Source: an uncultured Clostridia bacterium | GTDB lineage: Bacteria; Bacillota; Clostridia; Oscillospirales; Acutalibacteraceae | Reading direction: 5' to 3' | DNA: 13,051 bases | Assembly: GCA_947623765.1 (NCBI GenBank) | Contig: CANQIG010000267.1 | Span: 1-13,051, forward strand | Shown: positions 6,551-12,990 of the stretch, piece after piece | Numbering within the stretch: position 1 is the first letter of the stretch | Layout of the letters: every line of letters begins with the position of its first letter | Made by a program: the position numbers and the translations under genes | The notes under the pieces: model-generated | What the model was told of the DNA's origin: nothing | Seen by the model: only the letters and a program-made list of their open reading frames with translations | The model's database searches: none

Positions 6551-7930
6551 AGTCAGGACCTCCTCTGGGATTTTGAATTCTCGGTTGTTCAGGAAAAACG
6601 CTTTCAGGATCGCCGCGCGGCCAGGCGTGATCTCGCGTTCCGCGCGGATGCGGAGCATCGTCTGCTCGAAGAGCTCTGCCGGGTACGCCCCGCCGGAGAG
6701 AATGGCCCGCAGCACCGCGCCGGCCATCGGCGGGACAGGTTTTTTGTCCCGGCTCTTCTGGTTCACGGTCTCGTCGAGCATCCGCCACAAAGTCAGCGGC
6801 GCGCGGTTCGGCGGGCCGGTGATCTCAAGGCGCGTGTTGTGCGCCTCTACGTTTTGCAGCAGCTTCCCGAAGGAGCTCTGCCAGAAAAAGCGGACGCTCA
6901 GGCGCGCGGCGTTCGGCGCGATCCCCAGCACATAATACTGGTTTTCCGGGTGCAGCGGGACGGCGCCCACAAAGATCGGCCTGCCCGCGCAGAGCTTTTT
7001 CACGGCGTCGCGCAGATCCTCCTCCCGGACGGCCTCGGACGGCGTTCCCATCAGGAGATCGAGGAAGATGTCCTGATAGGCCGGTTCGGCGCTCTCCGCC
7101 CAGCTGAGGACGGCGGTGTCCCCGATGTACTGCACGTGCGCGCGGTCCGAGGTCAGGTGATTGAGCGCCGTGCCGTAGGCGAACGCGGCCTCTTCGGAGA
7201 CCGGCGCGTTCTCGCCCTGCGTGTGGCCGTAGGATTCAAACGCCGCCGCGTTGAAGGAGACGAGCGACGCGCCGCTCGACTGCGCGTCCCGGATGCCCCG
7301 CACGGACGGGTGCAGCCGGGCGGCCGGCGCGGTGCGGCCCGTGATCAGGCAGACGGCTTCGTCCGTGTCCGCGATCTTCGCGTTTCGGTCGGCCATCCAC
7401 GCCTCCCGGATCGCGGGGTCCTCGTGGGCGTACAGGTACGGCGAATCCTCCACGGAGAAGACAAGGTTCGCACCCTGCATCATCTCGGCGAGATACGGCG
7501 CGAGGGCGGGATGGGAAGCGGCGCCGGTGAGATCCCAGTTTTCAAAAAACGCGTAGACCGCGCGGGCGTCGAGCGTATCCACCGCGGTGAGGATCTCCTG
7601 GTGCAGCGCTTTCGCCGCTGCAAAGCAGCGCGCGGCGCGGTCCGGCTTGCCCTTGTCGTCGACGCCGAGAAAATACGATGTGTTCTCGCAGAGAAAATTT
7701 GCGGCTATGCCGGAGGCTCTTTTTTGGCGCATGGGGACCAGCATCGTCTGCGGCACGTCTTTTTTGGCGCCATCGGGCCGGTATTTCAGGGGCCGCACGC
7801 CCTGCAGCGTGCCGTCCGCGTCGATGGAGAGCGCGAAGGAGACCTTCGCTTCCTCCCAGCCGTAGCGCGGGAAATTCGCATCGCGCCGGGCAAGATCGTT
7901 GTAGTGTTCGTAGAGCGCTTGCAGGATCAC
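6176..7930 (-). CDS. cas8c: Cascade large subunit Cas8c (Csd1, type I-C)
   Basis: Cas8c is the large subunit of I-C Cascade; it recognises the PAM and recruits Cas3. The protein is 584 aa, typical of Csd1. The N-terminus (ILQALYEHYNDLARR, then the FALSIDADG strand) and segments such as YYVLGIAPNAARLSVRFFW at 332-350 are characteristic of the family. The start is GTG at 7930, overlapping the cas5c stop as GTGA, so it is translationally coupled to cas5c. The last 124 residues are helical and correspond to the small-subunit-like domain; a well-placed internal ribosome binding site and GTG (6550) allow this part to be made separately as Cas11c. The stop (6176-6178) lies within the start of cas7. 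I see no frameshift. Confidence 0.98.
   Translation of the reverse strand: MILQALYEHYNDLARRDANFPRYGWEEAKVSFALSIDADGTLQGVRPLKYRPDGAKKDVPQTMLVPMRQKRASGIAANFLCENTSYFLGVDDKGKPDRAARCFAAAKALHQEILTAVDTLDARAVYAFFENWDLTGAASHPALAPYLAEMMQGANLVFSVEDSPYLYAHEDPAIREAWMADRNAKIADTDEAVCLITGRTAPAARLHPSVRGIRDAQSSGASLVSFNAAAFESYGHTQGENAPVSEEAAFAYGTALNHLTSDRAHVQYIGDTAVLSWAESAEPAYQDIFLDLLMGTPSEAVREEDLRDAVKKLCAGRPIFVGAVPLHPENQYYVLGIAPNAARLSVRFFWQSSFGKLLQNVEAHNTRLEITGPPNRAPLTLWRMLDETVNQKSRDKKPVPPMAGAVLRAILSGGAYPAELFEQTMLRIRAEREITPGRAAILKAFFLNNREFKIPEEVLTVQLNEQSDYLPYILGRLFAVLERVQEAANSGINTTIKDKYFNSASATPASIFPLLTKLSQSHLKKLEGGQKVYFEKQIGELECRIRETLPARLTLAEQGAFHLGYYHQRQSYFTKKTEEETKND
6558..6566 (-). promoter_or_regulatory. 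Internal Shine-Dalgarno for Cas11c
   Basis: AGAGGAGGT on the minus strand lies within codons for PEEV (Cas8c 455-458), 7 nt before the GTG at 6550. Alternative codons would encode the same residues without this purine run, so the match is probably selected for ribosome binding. Confidence 0.7.
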
Positions 7931-8580
7931 CGCAGCACCTCCTTCCCCGCGATTTCGAGCACGCCGTTCTGCAGCTCGGCGAAGAAGTACGTCGGCCGGA
8001 TGTTTTCCGGGTCGGAATAGTCAAAGTCGTAAAGCATCAGCCCGAGCGGGCGCGTCTCGGGAACGGTCGGCACCGGGCCGCCCCGCCACGGGCCGAACCG
8101 CGCGGGACACTCCCTTGTGCCGAAATACGGCGTATGGTAGCACTGCCCTTTTTCGATCCGGCGGCGCGCCATTTCGGCGAACTTGCCGGGGTTGTCGGAA
8201 GGACTGGCGTTTTCCGTCATCGTGAAGTGCGCGTCAATCACATAGCGGACGTTCGTGAGCATGGTGGAAGCGCGCTGCTGCCGGGCCTCGGTCGTGTTGA
8301 TATAGAGCGGCTTCTGCGCTCCGCCCATGACCTCCCGGACATTCGCGGCGAGGATCGGCGTTTTCACCTCGTTCCGCCGGATGTTGGTGAACGCGATCGG
8401 GTTCATCACATGGATGCGGTCGATGTGCCAAAGAAGGCCGGGATGCCAAAATACGGCCTCCACGAGGCCGCGGGCGGCGGACGGCGTCATCACCTCATAG
8501 CTGTAGCGTTCGGTTTTGAGCTCCGGGCGGGAAAAGAGCGCGTAATCCCCCCAGACCTCCATTTGAATGCCCCAATTCAC
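7927..8580 (-). CDS. cas5c: Cas5c (Cas5d), pre-crRNA endoribonuclease and Cascade subunit
   Basis: In type I-C, Cas5c replaces Cas6: it cuts the repeat at the stem base, stays bound to the crRNA handle and caps the Cas7 backbone. No cas6 is present in the window. The protein is 217 aa, a usual length. Family signatures are VWGDYALFSRPE at 9-20, RYSYEVMTPSAARGLVEAVFW at 25-45 (continuous family block), IDRIHVMNPI at 53-62 and QQRASTMLTNVRYVIDAHF near 101-119. The position often occupied by a catalytic tyrosine in the block ending in FW appears to be F44. The start is GTG at 8580, supported by AAAGGAGG at 8591-8598 with 10 nt spacing; the next in-frame ATG (8562) would remove part of the first strand. 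It is the first gene of the operon, and its stop overlaps the cas8c GTG. Confidence 0.97.
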   Translation of the reverse strand: MNWGIQMEVWGDYALFSRPELKTERYSYEVMTPSAARGLVEAVFWHPGLLWHIDRIHVMNPIAFTNIRRNEVKTPILAANVREVMGGAQKPLYINTTEARQQRASTMLTNVRYVIDAHFTMTENASPSDNPGKFAEMARRRIEKGQCYHTPYFGTRECPARFGPWRGGPVPTVPETRPLGLMLYDFDYSDPENIRPTYFFAELQNGVLEIAGKEVLR

Positions 8581-8660
8581 AGCGGCGGCACCTCCTTTCC
8601 CGTTTTCGGATGGAGACGGTTCCCCGAAGCGGGGGAGGACCGTCGGCGTACACGTTTCAT
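8577..8660 (-). CDS. Possible 27-aa upstream ORF in the cas5c leader
   Basis: Downstream of the predicted promoter, ATG at 8660 opens a 27-codon frame (MKRVRRRSSPASGNRL at its start) that ends in TGA overlapping the cas5c GTG as GTGA. This is the same junction type as cas5c/cas8c. A weak AAAGGA lies 13 nt upstream, which is a long spacing. The product is very basic (seven Arg/Lys in the first 17 residues). It resembles no family I know. It may be a leader peptide coupling translation to cas5c, or only a chance open frame in GC-rich sequence. Confidence 0.3.
   Translation of the reverse strand: MKRVRRRSSPASGNRLHPKTGKEVPPL
8615..8644 (-). promoter_or_regulatory. Hairpin in the 5' leader of the cas5c operon
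   Basis: On the minus strand GACGGT (8639-8644) pairs with ACCGTC (8615-8620), and inside it CCCCG and CGGGG pair around the loop CTT. The structure lies about 16 nt upstream of the cas5c Shine-Dalgarno and inside the possible upstream ORF. No T-run follows, so it is not a terminator. It could tune translation or mRNA stability. Confidence 0.5.
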
Positions 8661-8721
8661 TTCCGCTGTCACATCCTTTCGTAAGTTTCTGTGCGTGCCC
8701 GCACGGAATCGAACTAAGGCT

Positions 8722-8750
8722 AGTATAACATATGTTCCGTGAAAAAGCAA
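8722..8750 (-). promoter_or_regulatory. Sigma-A promoter of the cas5c-cas8c-cas7-cas4-cas1-cas2 operon
   Basis: On the minus strand TTGCTT (8745-8750) and TATACT (8722-8727) are separated by exactly 17 bp. A start near 8715 gives a leader of about 135 nt before the cas5c GTG. The spacer region holds the perfect palindrome AACATATGTT (8727-8736), which touches the -10 box and could be a repressor site. The surrounding 100 bp are AT-rich in contrast to the genes. Confidence 0.8.
8727..8736. promoter_or_regulatory. Palindrome overlapping the cas operon promoter (possible operator)
   Basis: AACATATGTT is a perfect 10-bp palindrome located between the -35 and -10 boxes and overlapping the last -10 base. 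A dimeric regulator bound here would block RNA polymerase. No regulator gene is in the window, so the partner is unknown. Confidence 0.4.
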
Positions 8751-8956
8751 CAAACCTTCCCTACAACATTTTTGAAAATATTTGTGTATATAGCCGAATA
8801 TAAACGAAATTCTTCTATTTTCTCCCGTTCGTAATCCGGTAATTTGCTGCGATCCCCAAAAAGGGAGCCCTGCGGGCCTTCCGCAGGAGCATGGGAACAG
8901 CGCGCCCGGTGAACTTCGCCTGAATTGGGGAACGCTCTCTTTTTTTGCTGAACGCG

Positions 8957-8997
8957 AAAACCGCGCCGGGAACCCCAAACTGAGGTCCCGGCGCGGT
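8957..8997 (-). terminator. Rho-independent terminator after cas3
   Basis: On the minus strand a perfect 12-bp GC-rich stem (arms 8986-8997 and 8960-8971, reading ACCGCGCCGGGA and its complement) is followed by TTTT at 8957-8960. It begins 7 bp after the cas3 stop codon. A weaker second hairpin (8869-8887) followed by T5 at 8858-8862 may act as a backup. Confidence 0.9.
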
Positions 8998-9004
8998 CCG
9001 CCGT

Positions 9005-11206
9005 TCAGATCATGATCGCAATGCTGCCGCCGTCCGGCAGGACGAGCCCGGTCGTCTCTCGGTACAGCGACTCGTCGAGCAGGAGAAACAGATCGTTTTC
9101 CAGCTGCTCCACCGGGAGCTTCGCGAGGTCCGGCAAAAACACGCTGACGCTGAACTGCCCGGCCTTTCGCAGGAGGTCCCGGCCGCGCTCCCCGGTCTTC
9201 AGCCGCTCCGCGAGCGCTTTGGCTTCCTCCGAGCGCGGCACGAGGACGGTCACGCTCTCCCCGTCGGAGATCAGGCGAAACTTCCTCGCGGCCTCGGCGA
9301 ATCCGTAGCTGCCGGATGCGGCGCCGCCCTCAAACAGGGGCAGGATGTCCGCGCTGTCGAGCGCCGGTCCGGCATACGCCCGCAGCTTCCGGAAGTACCG
9401 CTCGACGGTCTCGGGGTCGTCGAACGTGTCCCGGCCCCGCACGGCCTCCCGCATACACTCGACGGGCAGCCGCATGGCGTGGGGCAGGTGCGCGTTGTAT
9501 TTCGCTTCCGGCGCGTAGACATAGACGAGGCTTTCCGAAGCGGGGCGTTTTCCCTCCCGGTTGCAGCGGCCCGCCGCCTGGATGACGGAATCGAGCCCGG
9601 CCTCGGCACGGTAGACCACGGGAAAATCGAGGTCCACGCCCGCCTCGACGAGGCTCGTCGCGACGACACGGCAGGGAAGACCGTTCTGTGTGCGCCTTTT
9701 GATCTCCGCGAGCACGCGGCGGCGGTGTTCCGGCGTCATGCGGGTGGAGAGGTGGAACTTGCTGTCGTCGGGCAAGAGTTCAAAGACGTTCTGCGCCGCG
9801 GCGCGCGTCGGAACGATGCAGAGCGCCTGCTCGTGCGCGGAGAGCCGTTCGGCGAGCGCTTCGTCGGAGAGGCTGCCGAGCGACTCGTACCGGACCCGGC
9901 GGAACACCTCCGTCTCGACCGGCGGCGCGATCTCCCGGGGCGCAAGGGCGGGGTCGAGCCCGGCGAACAGCGGGCCGAGCGCAGGCTGCGTCGCCGTACA
10001 GAGCACGCAGGACGCGCCGTAGTTTACGGTGAGCTCCGCGATCGCCCGCACGCACGGCGTGAGGAACGGGAGCGGCAGCGTCTGCGCCTCATCGAAGACG
10101 ATCACGCTCTCCGCGAGGGAGTGGAGCTTCCGGCAGCGCCAGGGCCGGTTGGAAAAGAGCGATTCAAAGAACTGCACCGCCGTCGTGACGATCACCGGCG
10201 CGTCCCAGTTTTCCGCCGCGAGCCGCTTCTTTACGCGCGCGGGGTCCGCGCCATCGCCGCCGTCCGGCCCGTCGAGGTCGACGTTCGAGTGGTGCTCCAG
10301 AACGTTTTCGTCCCCGAGATACGCGCGGAAGACGTCGGCAGTCTGCTCGATGATGCTGGTATAGGGGATGACATAGACCACCCTGCGCTTGCCGTACGTC
10401 TTGGCATGGTGCAGCGCGAACGCCATGGAGGAGAGCGTTTTCCCGCCGCCCGTGGGGACGGTCAGCGTGAAGAGGCCCGGCGCGAGGCATTCTCCCGCTG
10501 CCCGGCACGCGCGCAGGATCTCGCCGCGCACGCGGTTGAGCGCTCCTTCTCGAAGCGCTATTTCAGAGATCTTTTCCTCGAACCGCGCGAGGAGCGCCGG
10601 GATGTCCGCCCCGCCGCCGCGCGGCTGCTCGCCCTGCATGAACGTCTCCGTATCGAGAAAGTCCGCGTCCACAAGGCAGGAGAAGACCATGCGCGTCCAG
10701 AAGGCTTCGGTGAAGCCGCCGTTCCCGAGCCGGCGCGGCGCACGGAGGGCGGGGCGCTCCCCGGGGAGCGCCGGCGTGCCGGGTTCGGGCGGCTCGGTCC
10801 CGCGGCGCAGCCGCGCGAGCAGCGTCGTCTCCGTCGGCAGATCGGCGGGGGAGCCGCCATCCGGCAGACCGCCGTGGTGGCCCGCCGCGCAGTACGCGAG
10901 GAGCAGGCAGGTCCGCGCGTCCTGCGGGTCGGGGCGTTCGCCGCGCTTCACATGGGCGAGCGGCAGGCGAAAGAGCGCCTGCGCCCCCGCGGTCGAATGG
11001 TCCGCCCTCAGCTTTGCGCCGCGGATCCTCCGCTGAAACGCGGCGGACCCCTTGCCGAGATCGTGGCCGAGCGCCGCGATCCGTGCGGCATCCGCAGCGC
11101 CGAACGGCCCGGCGAAGTCTGCGGCGCGCTGCGCCGTGCCCAAAAGGTGTTCTTCGAGCGTCTGTTCCCGGCCGTCTTCTGTCCGGTGGGCAAGGATCGT
11201 ATCCAT
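9005..11206 (-). CDS. cas3: CRISPR-associated nuclease-helicase Cas3 (type I-C, HD plus helicase)
   Basis: Cas3 is recruited by target-bound Cascade and unwinds and degrades the target DNA. The protein is 733 aa with an N-terminal HD nuclease domain (about 1-240) fused to a superfamily 2 helicase. HD residues are H20, H48-D49 in GHDLGKG, H70 and H110-H111. Helicase motifs are Walker A VPTGGGKT at 250-257, DEAQ at 372-375, TAT at 404-406, EAGVDLDF at 521-528 and QAAGRCNR at 543-550. I chose the ATG at 11206 (MDTILAHRTEDG), with AAAGGAG 6 nt upstream, over the further upstream in-frame ATG at 11254, because homology and the ribosome site agree. The gene sits between a malY terminator and its own terminator, and is therefore a transcription unit apart from the other cas genes. 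Confidence 0.98.
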   Translation of the reverse strand: MDTILAHRTEDGREQTLEEHLLGTAQRAADFAGPFGAADAARIAALGHDLGKGSAAFQRRIRGAKLRADHSTAGAQALFRLPLAHVKRGERPDPQDARTCLLLAYCAAGHHGGLPDGGSPADLPTETTLLARLRRGTEPPEPGTPALPGERPALRAPRRLGNGGFTEAFWTRMVFSCLVDADFLDTETFMQGEQPRGGGADIPALLARFEEKISEIALREGALNRVRGEILRACRAAGECLAPGLFTLTVPTGGGKTLSSMAFALHHAKTYGKRRVVYVIPYTSIIEQTADVFRAYLGDENVLEHHSNVDLDGPDGGDGADPARVKKRLAAENWDAPVIVTTAVQFFESLFSNRPWRCRKLHSLAESVIVFDEAQTLPLPFLTPCVRAIAELTVNYGASCVLCTATQPALGPLFAGLDPALAPREIAPPVETEVFRRVRYESLGSLSDEALAERLSAHEQALCIVPTRAAAQNVFELLPDDSKFHLSTRMTPEHRRRVLAEIKRRTQNGLPCRVVATSLVEAGVDLDFPVVYRAEAGLDSVIQAAGRCNREGKRPASESLVYVYAPEAKYNAHLPHAMRLPVECMREAVRGRDTFDDPETVERYFRKLRAYAGPALDSADILPLFEGGAASGSYGFAEAARKFRLISDGESVTVLVPRSEEAKALAERLKTGERGRDLLRKAGQFSVSVFLPDLAKLPVEQLENDLFLLLDESLYRETTGLVLPDGGSIAIMI

Positions 11207-11228
11207 AAAATTCTCCTTTCCGAGGTTC

Positions 11229-11247
11229 GGGCCGCTTCTAACGGCCC
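11229..11247 (-). promoter_or_regulatory. Hairpin just upstream of the cas3 ribosome binding site
   Basis: GGGCCG and CGGCCC form a 6-bp stem around a 7-nt loop, ending about 10 nt before the cas3 Shine-Dalgarno. It lies in the only 52 bp between the malY terminator and the cas3 start codon. I found no clear -35/-10 pair in this interval. Confidence 0.45.
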
Positions 11248-11258
11248 CGCGCAAAGCG

Positions 11259-11300
11259 AAAAAACGCGCTCCCGAGCCGTTTCCGGCGCGCGGGAGCGCG
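11259..11300 (-). terminator. Rho-independent terminator after malY
   Basis: On the minus strand CGCGCTCCCG (11291-11300) pairs perfectly with CGGGAGCGCG (11265-11274) around a 16-nt loop and is followed by six T (11259-11264). It lies 25 bp after the malY stop and should isolate malY from cas3 transcription unless read-through occurs. Confidence 0.92.
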
Positions 11301-11325
11301 GCTTCTTGCGAATATGCTTCCGGGT

Positions 11326-12540
11326 TTAGTCCGCGAACACGTAACGGTGCAGGCGGTCAAACGCCTCCTCGACGCGGGAGCGCGGCGAGGCGAGGTTCAT
11401 GCGAATGTGGCACGGCCCGTTGAAGCTGCGGCCGTCCTGCCAGCCCACGCCCACGCGCCATCCGGCATGGAGGACGTCGTCCAGCGTCTTGCCGGTGCGC
11501 GCGCAGTACTTGGTGCAGTCGAGGAAGAGCATATACGTCCCCTGCGGCATGGTGACCTCGACGCCGTCGAAGTGCTCCTGGATGTACGTCGATCCGAAGC
11601 GGCAGTTGCCCTCGAGCACCTGCAGGAGCTCCTTGACCCATTCCTCGCCCACCTCGTTGTACGCGCCGATGAGCGCGTGCATGGAGAGCACGTTCTGCTC
11701 GTTGTAATGCGTCCGGCTCGCGTAGCCGCCCACGCGGTCGCGGAGGTACTTCCCGTAAATGATGTGATAGCTCCCGATCATGCCCGCGAGGTTGAACGTC
11801 TTGCTCGGCGCGTAGGCCGCGACGGTGTGCTCGCGCGCCCAGTCGTTCGTCATCTGCGTCGGGATGTGCTTCGAGCCGGAGTAGGTGATGTCCGACCAGA
11901 TCTCGTCGCTGATGACGTAGCAGTCGTTCGCCTCGAACACCGCCATCGCCTTTTCCAGCTCCCAGCGCTCCCACACGCGCCCCGCGGGGTTGTGGGGAGA
12001 GCAGAAGATCACCGTGTGGATGTTGTTCGCCTTGATCTTCGCGTCCATGTCCTCGAAGTCCATGCGGTAGATGCCGTTCTCGTCCTTTTTCAGCTCGCTG
12101 TGTACGGAGACGCGCCCCAGCCCGTCGACGTCCATCGCGAAGCCGACGTAGGTCGGGCTGTGCAGCAGGACCTTGTCGCCGGGCTGCGTCAGCACCTGGA
12201 TCGCGCTCGTCACGCAGCCGTGCACGCCGTTTTCGTAGCCGATGGCCTCGCGCGTGAGGCCCGTCACGCCGAAATGCGTCTCATGCCAGTGGATGATGGA
12301 TTCGTAATACGCGTCGCGTGTCGGGAAGTAGCCGAACAGCGGGTGTTCCAGCCGCTTGCGGACCGCGTCCGTCACGCTCGGGCTCGTGGCGAAATTCATG
12401 TCCGCCACCCACATCGGGATGAAGTCGAACCCCTCCTGCGGCGCGTTGGGCTCGCCGCCCCATACCCGGTGTCCCGCGCTGTCGATGGCGGTGGCGTCCA
12501 TGCCGCGGCGGTCGATGATGGAGGTAAAATCAAATTTCAT
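11326..12540 (-). CDS. patB: MalY/PatB-family PLP-dependent cystathionine beta-lyase/aminotransferase
   Basis: This is a class I/II fold PLP enzyme of the MalY/PatB group, which usually cleaves cystathionine or cysteine conjugates to a thiol (or homocysteine), pyruvate and ammonia in the cytosol. The protein is 404 aa, close to the family norm of about 390-400. Motifs seen are IPMWVADMNF at 41-50, the N184-P185 pair in CSPHNPAGRVW, D212 in VISDEIWSD (contacts the PLP ring nitrogen), the Schiff-base lysine K247 in YAPSKTFNLAG and R380 in IRMNLASPR (binds the substrate carboxylate). The ATG at 12540 is preceded by GGAAGGAAAG. It has its own promoter and terminator, and nothing links it to CRISPR function. 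The exact substrate, and whether it also regulates transcription as E. coli MalY does, cannot be told. Confidence 0.9.
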   Translation of the reverse strand: MKFDFTSIIDRRGMDATAIDSAGHRVWGGEPNAPQEGFDFIPMWVADMNFATSPSVTDAVRKRLEHPLFGYFPTRDAYYESIIHWHETHFGVTGLTREAIGYENGVHGCVTSAIQVLTQPGDKVLLHSPTYVGFAMDVDGLGRVSVHSELKKDENGIYRMDFEDMDAKIKANNIHTVIFCSPHNPAGRVWERWELEKAMAVFEANDCYVISDEIWSDITYSGSKHIPTQMTNDWAREHTVAAYAPSKTFNLAGMIGSYHIIYGKYLRDRVGGYASRTHYNEQNVLSMHALIGAYNEVGEEWVKELLQVLEGNCRFGSTYIQEHFDGVEVTMPQGTYMLFLDCTKYCARTGKTLDDVLHAGWRVGVGWQDGRSFNGPCHIRMNLASPRSRVEEAFDRLHRYVFAD

Positions 12541-12579
12541 GGATCATCTTTCCTTCCTTGGTCGGAGATTTCAGGGCGA

Positions 12580-12594
12580 ACGGGACGTTCCCGT
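12580..12594 (-). promoter_or_regulatory. Small hairpin in the malY 5' leader
   Basis: ACGGGA and TCCCGT pair around the loop ACG, between the malY promoter and its ribosome binding site. No T-run follows. A role is not evident. Confidence 0.3.
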
Positions 12595-12615
12595 CCGCGC
12601 GGATGTGTTTTCTCC

Positions 12616-12644
12616 ATTATAGCGCAAACTCCTAATTTTTTCAA
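12616..12644 (-). promoter_or_regulatory. Consensus sigma-A promoter of malY/patB
   Basis: On the minus strand TTGAAA (12639-12644) and TATAAT (12616-12621) are 17 bp apart, an almost ideal promoter. The start is expected near 12609, giving a leader of about 70 nt. Confidence 0.9.
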
Positions 12645-12865
12645 CTTTATCCCGGAATTTTTTCCGTCCTTTTTCGCCGCCGAGCAGGAGAGGCCGGGAA
12701 GCACCGTCCCGCCGGGGAGACGGCGCAGGCCCCGTGCAGCGCGAAATGGCAAAATGCCCGCTGGCTTTTTTGCGAATTTCAAGAACTGAAAACGGGAGGA
12801 ATCAAGCGTAAAACGGAGAAAACGCGAGATTTGAAAAAACCTTTTGATTTTCCCGGAAAAACCGC
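12645..12865. other. Intergenic stretch between the divergent malY and rplM promoters
   Basis: About 220 bp lie between the two promoters. The region is a mix of A/T runs and GC-rich pieces. I see no credible gene; open frames here lack family resemblance and ribosome sites. It may simply hold upstream promoter elements for both sides. Confidence 0.5.
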
Positions 12866-12894
12866 TTGACTTTCCGGGACCCATGGTGTATGAT
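12866..12894 (+). promoter_or_regulatory. Sigma-A promoter of rplM
   Basis: TTGACT (12866-12871) and TATGAT (12889-12894) are separated by 17 bp. The start is expected near 12901, giving a leader of about 90 nt before the rplM ATG. Confidence 0.9.
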
Positions 12895-12900
12895 AGTAGA

Positions 12901-12990
12901 GCACTCGCCGGAAAACGGCGAAAAACCGGCACTTTAGCCTCCGCGCGTCGGAGAATGCATAGAGTCCGAAAAACTATTGGAGGGAACGAT
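12901..12990 (+). ncRNA. Candidate L13 ribosomal-protein leader in the rplM 5' UTR
   Basis: Two hairpins stand in the leader: CGCCG/CGGCG around GAAAA (12906-12920) and CTCCG/CGGAG around CGCGT (12939-12953). They are joined by the unpaired AAAAACCGGCACTTTAGC segment. Firmicutes rplM operons commonly carry a structured L13 leader (Rfam L13_leader) thought to bind L13 and repress its own operon. The location, size and two-hairpin form fit this, but I cannot test the covariance model. The strong ribosome site GGAGGG (12979-12984) follows. Confidence 0.5.

Noticed and set aside
8706..8714. tRNA T-loop-like GTTCGATTC on the minus strand
   Set aside because: No acceptor stem, anticodon arm or D arm can be built around it; it is a chance match at the transcription start.
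8858..8887. Second terminator-like hairpin between cas3 and cas5c
   Set aside because: The stem is only 7 bp and the T5 run begins 6 nt later, so I do not list it as a separate terminator; it may be a weak backup.
8661..8978. Upstream extension (to 133 aa) of the small ORF before cas5c
   Set aside because: Most of it lies upstream of the predicted transcription start and crosses the AT-rich promoter; only the last 27 codons could be in the transcript.
3567..9669. Very long plus-strand frames opposite cas1, cas4, cas7 and cas8c
   Set aside because: They are shadows of GC-rich coding sequence on the minus strand; their products are Arg/Ala-rich and of low complexity.
3120..11325. Search for accessory genes (cas6, toxin-antitoxin, anti-CRISPR, reverse transcriptase, transposase) within the locus
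   Set aside because: Every stretch is accounted for by the standard I-C genes or short non-coding gaps; no additional gene or mobile element can be supported.
11974..11984. An 11-nt match to the CRISPR repeat core within malY
   Set aside because: It falls in coding sequence and is GC-rich; the rest of the repeat does not match, so it is not a stray repeat.
9479..12789. Plus-strand frames of about 490-616 codons opposite cas3 and malY
   Set aside because: They are antisense shadows of well-identified genes; there are no ribosome sites and the composition is biased.
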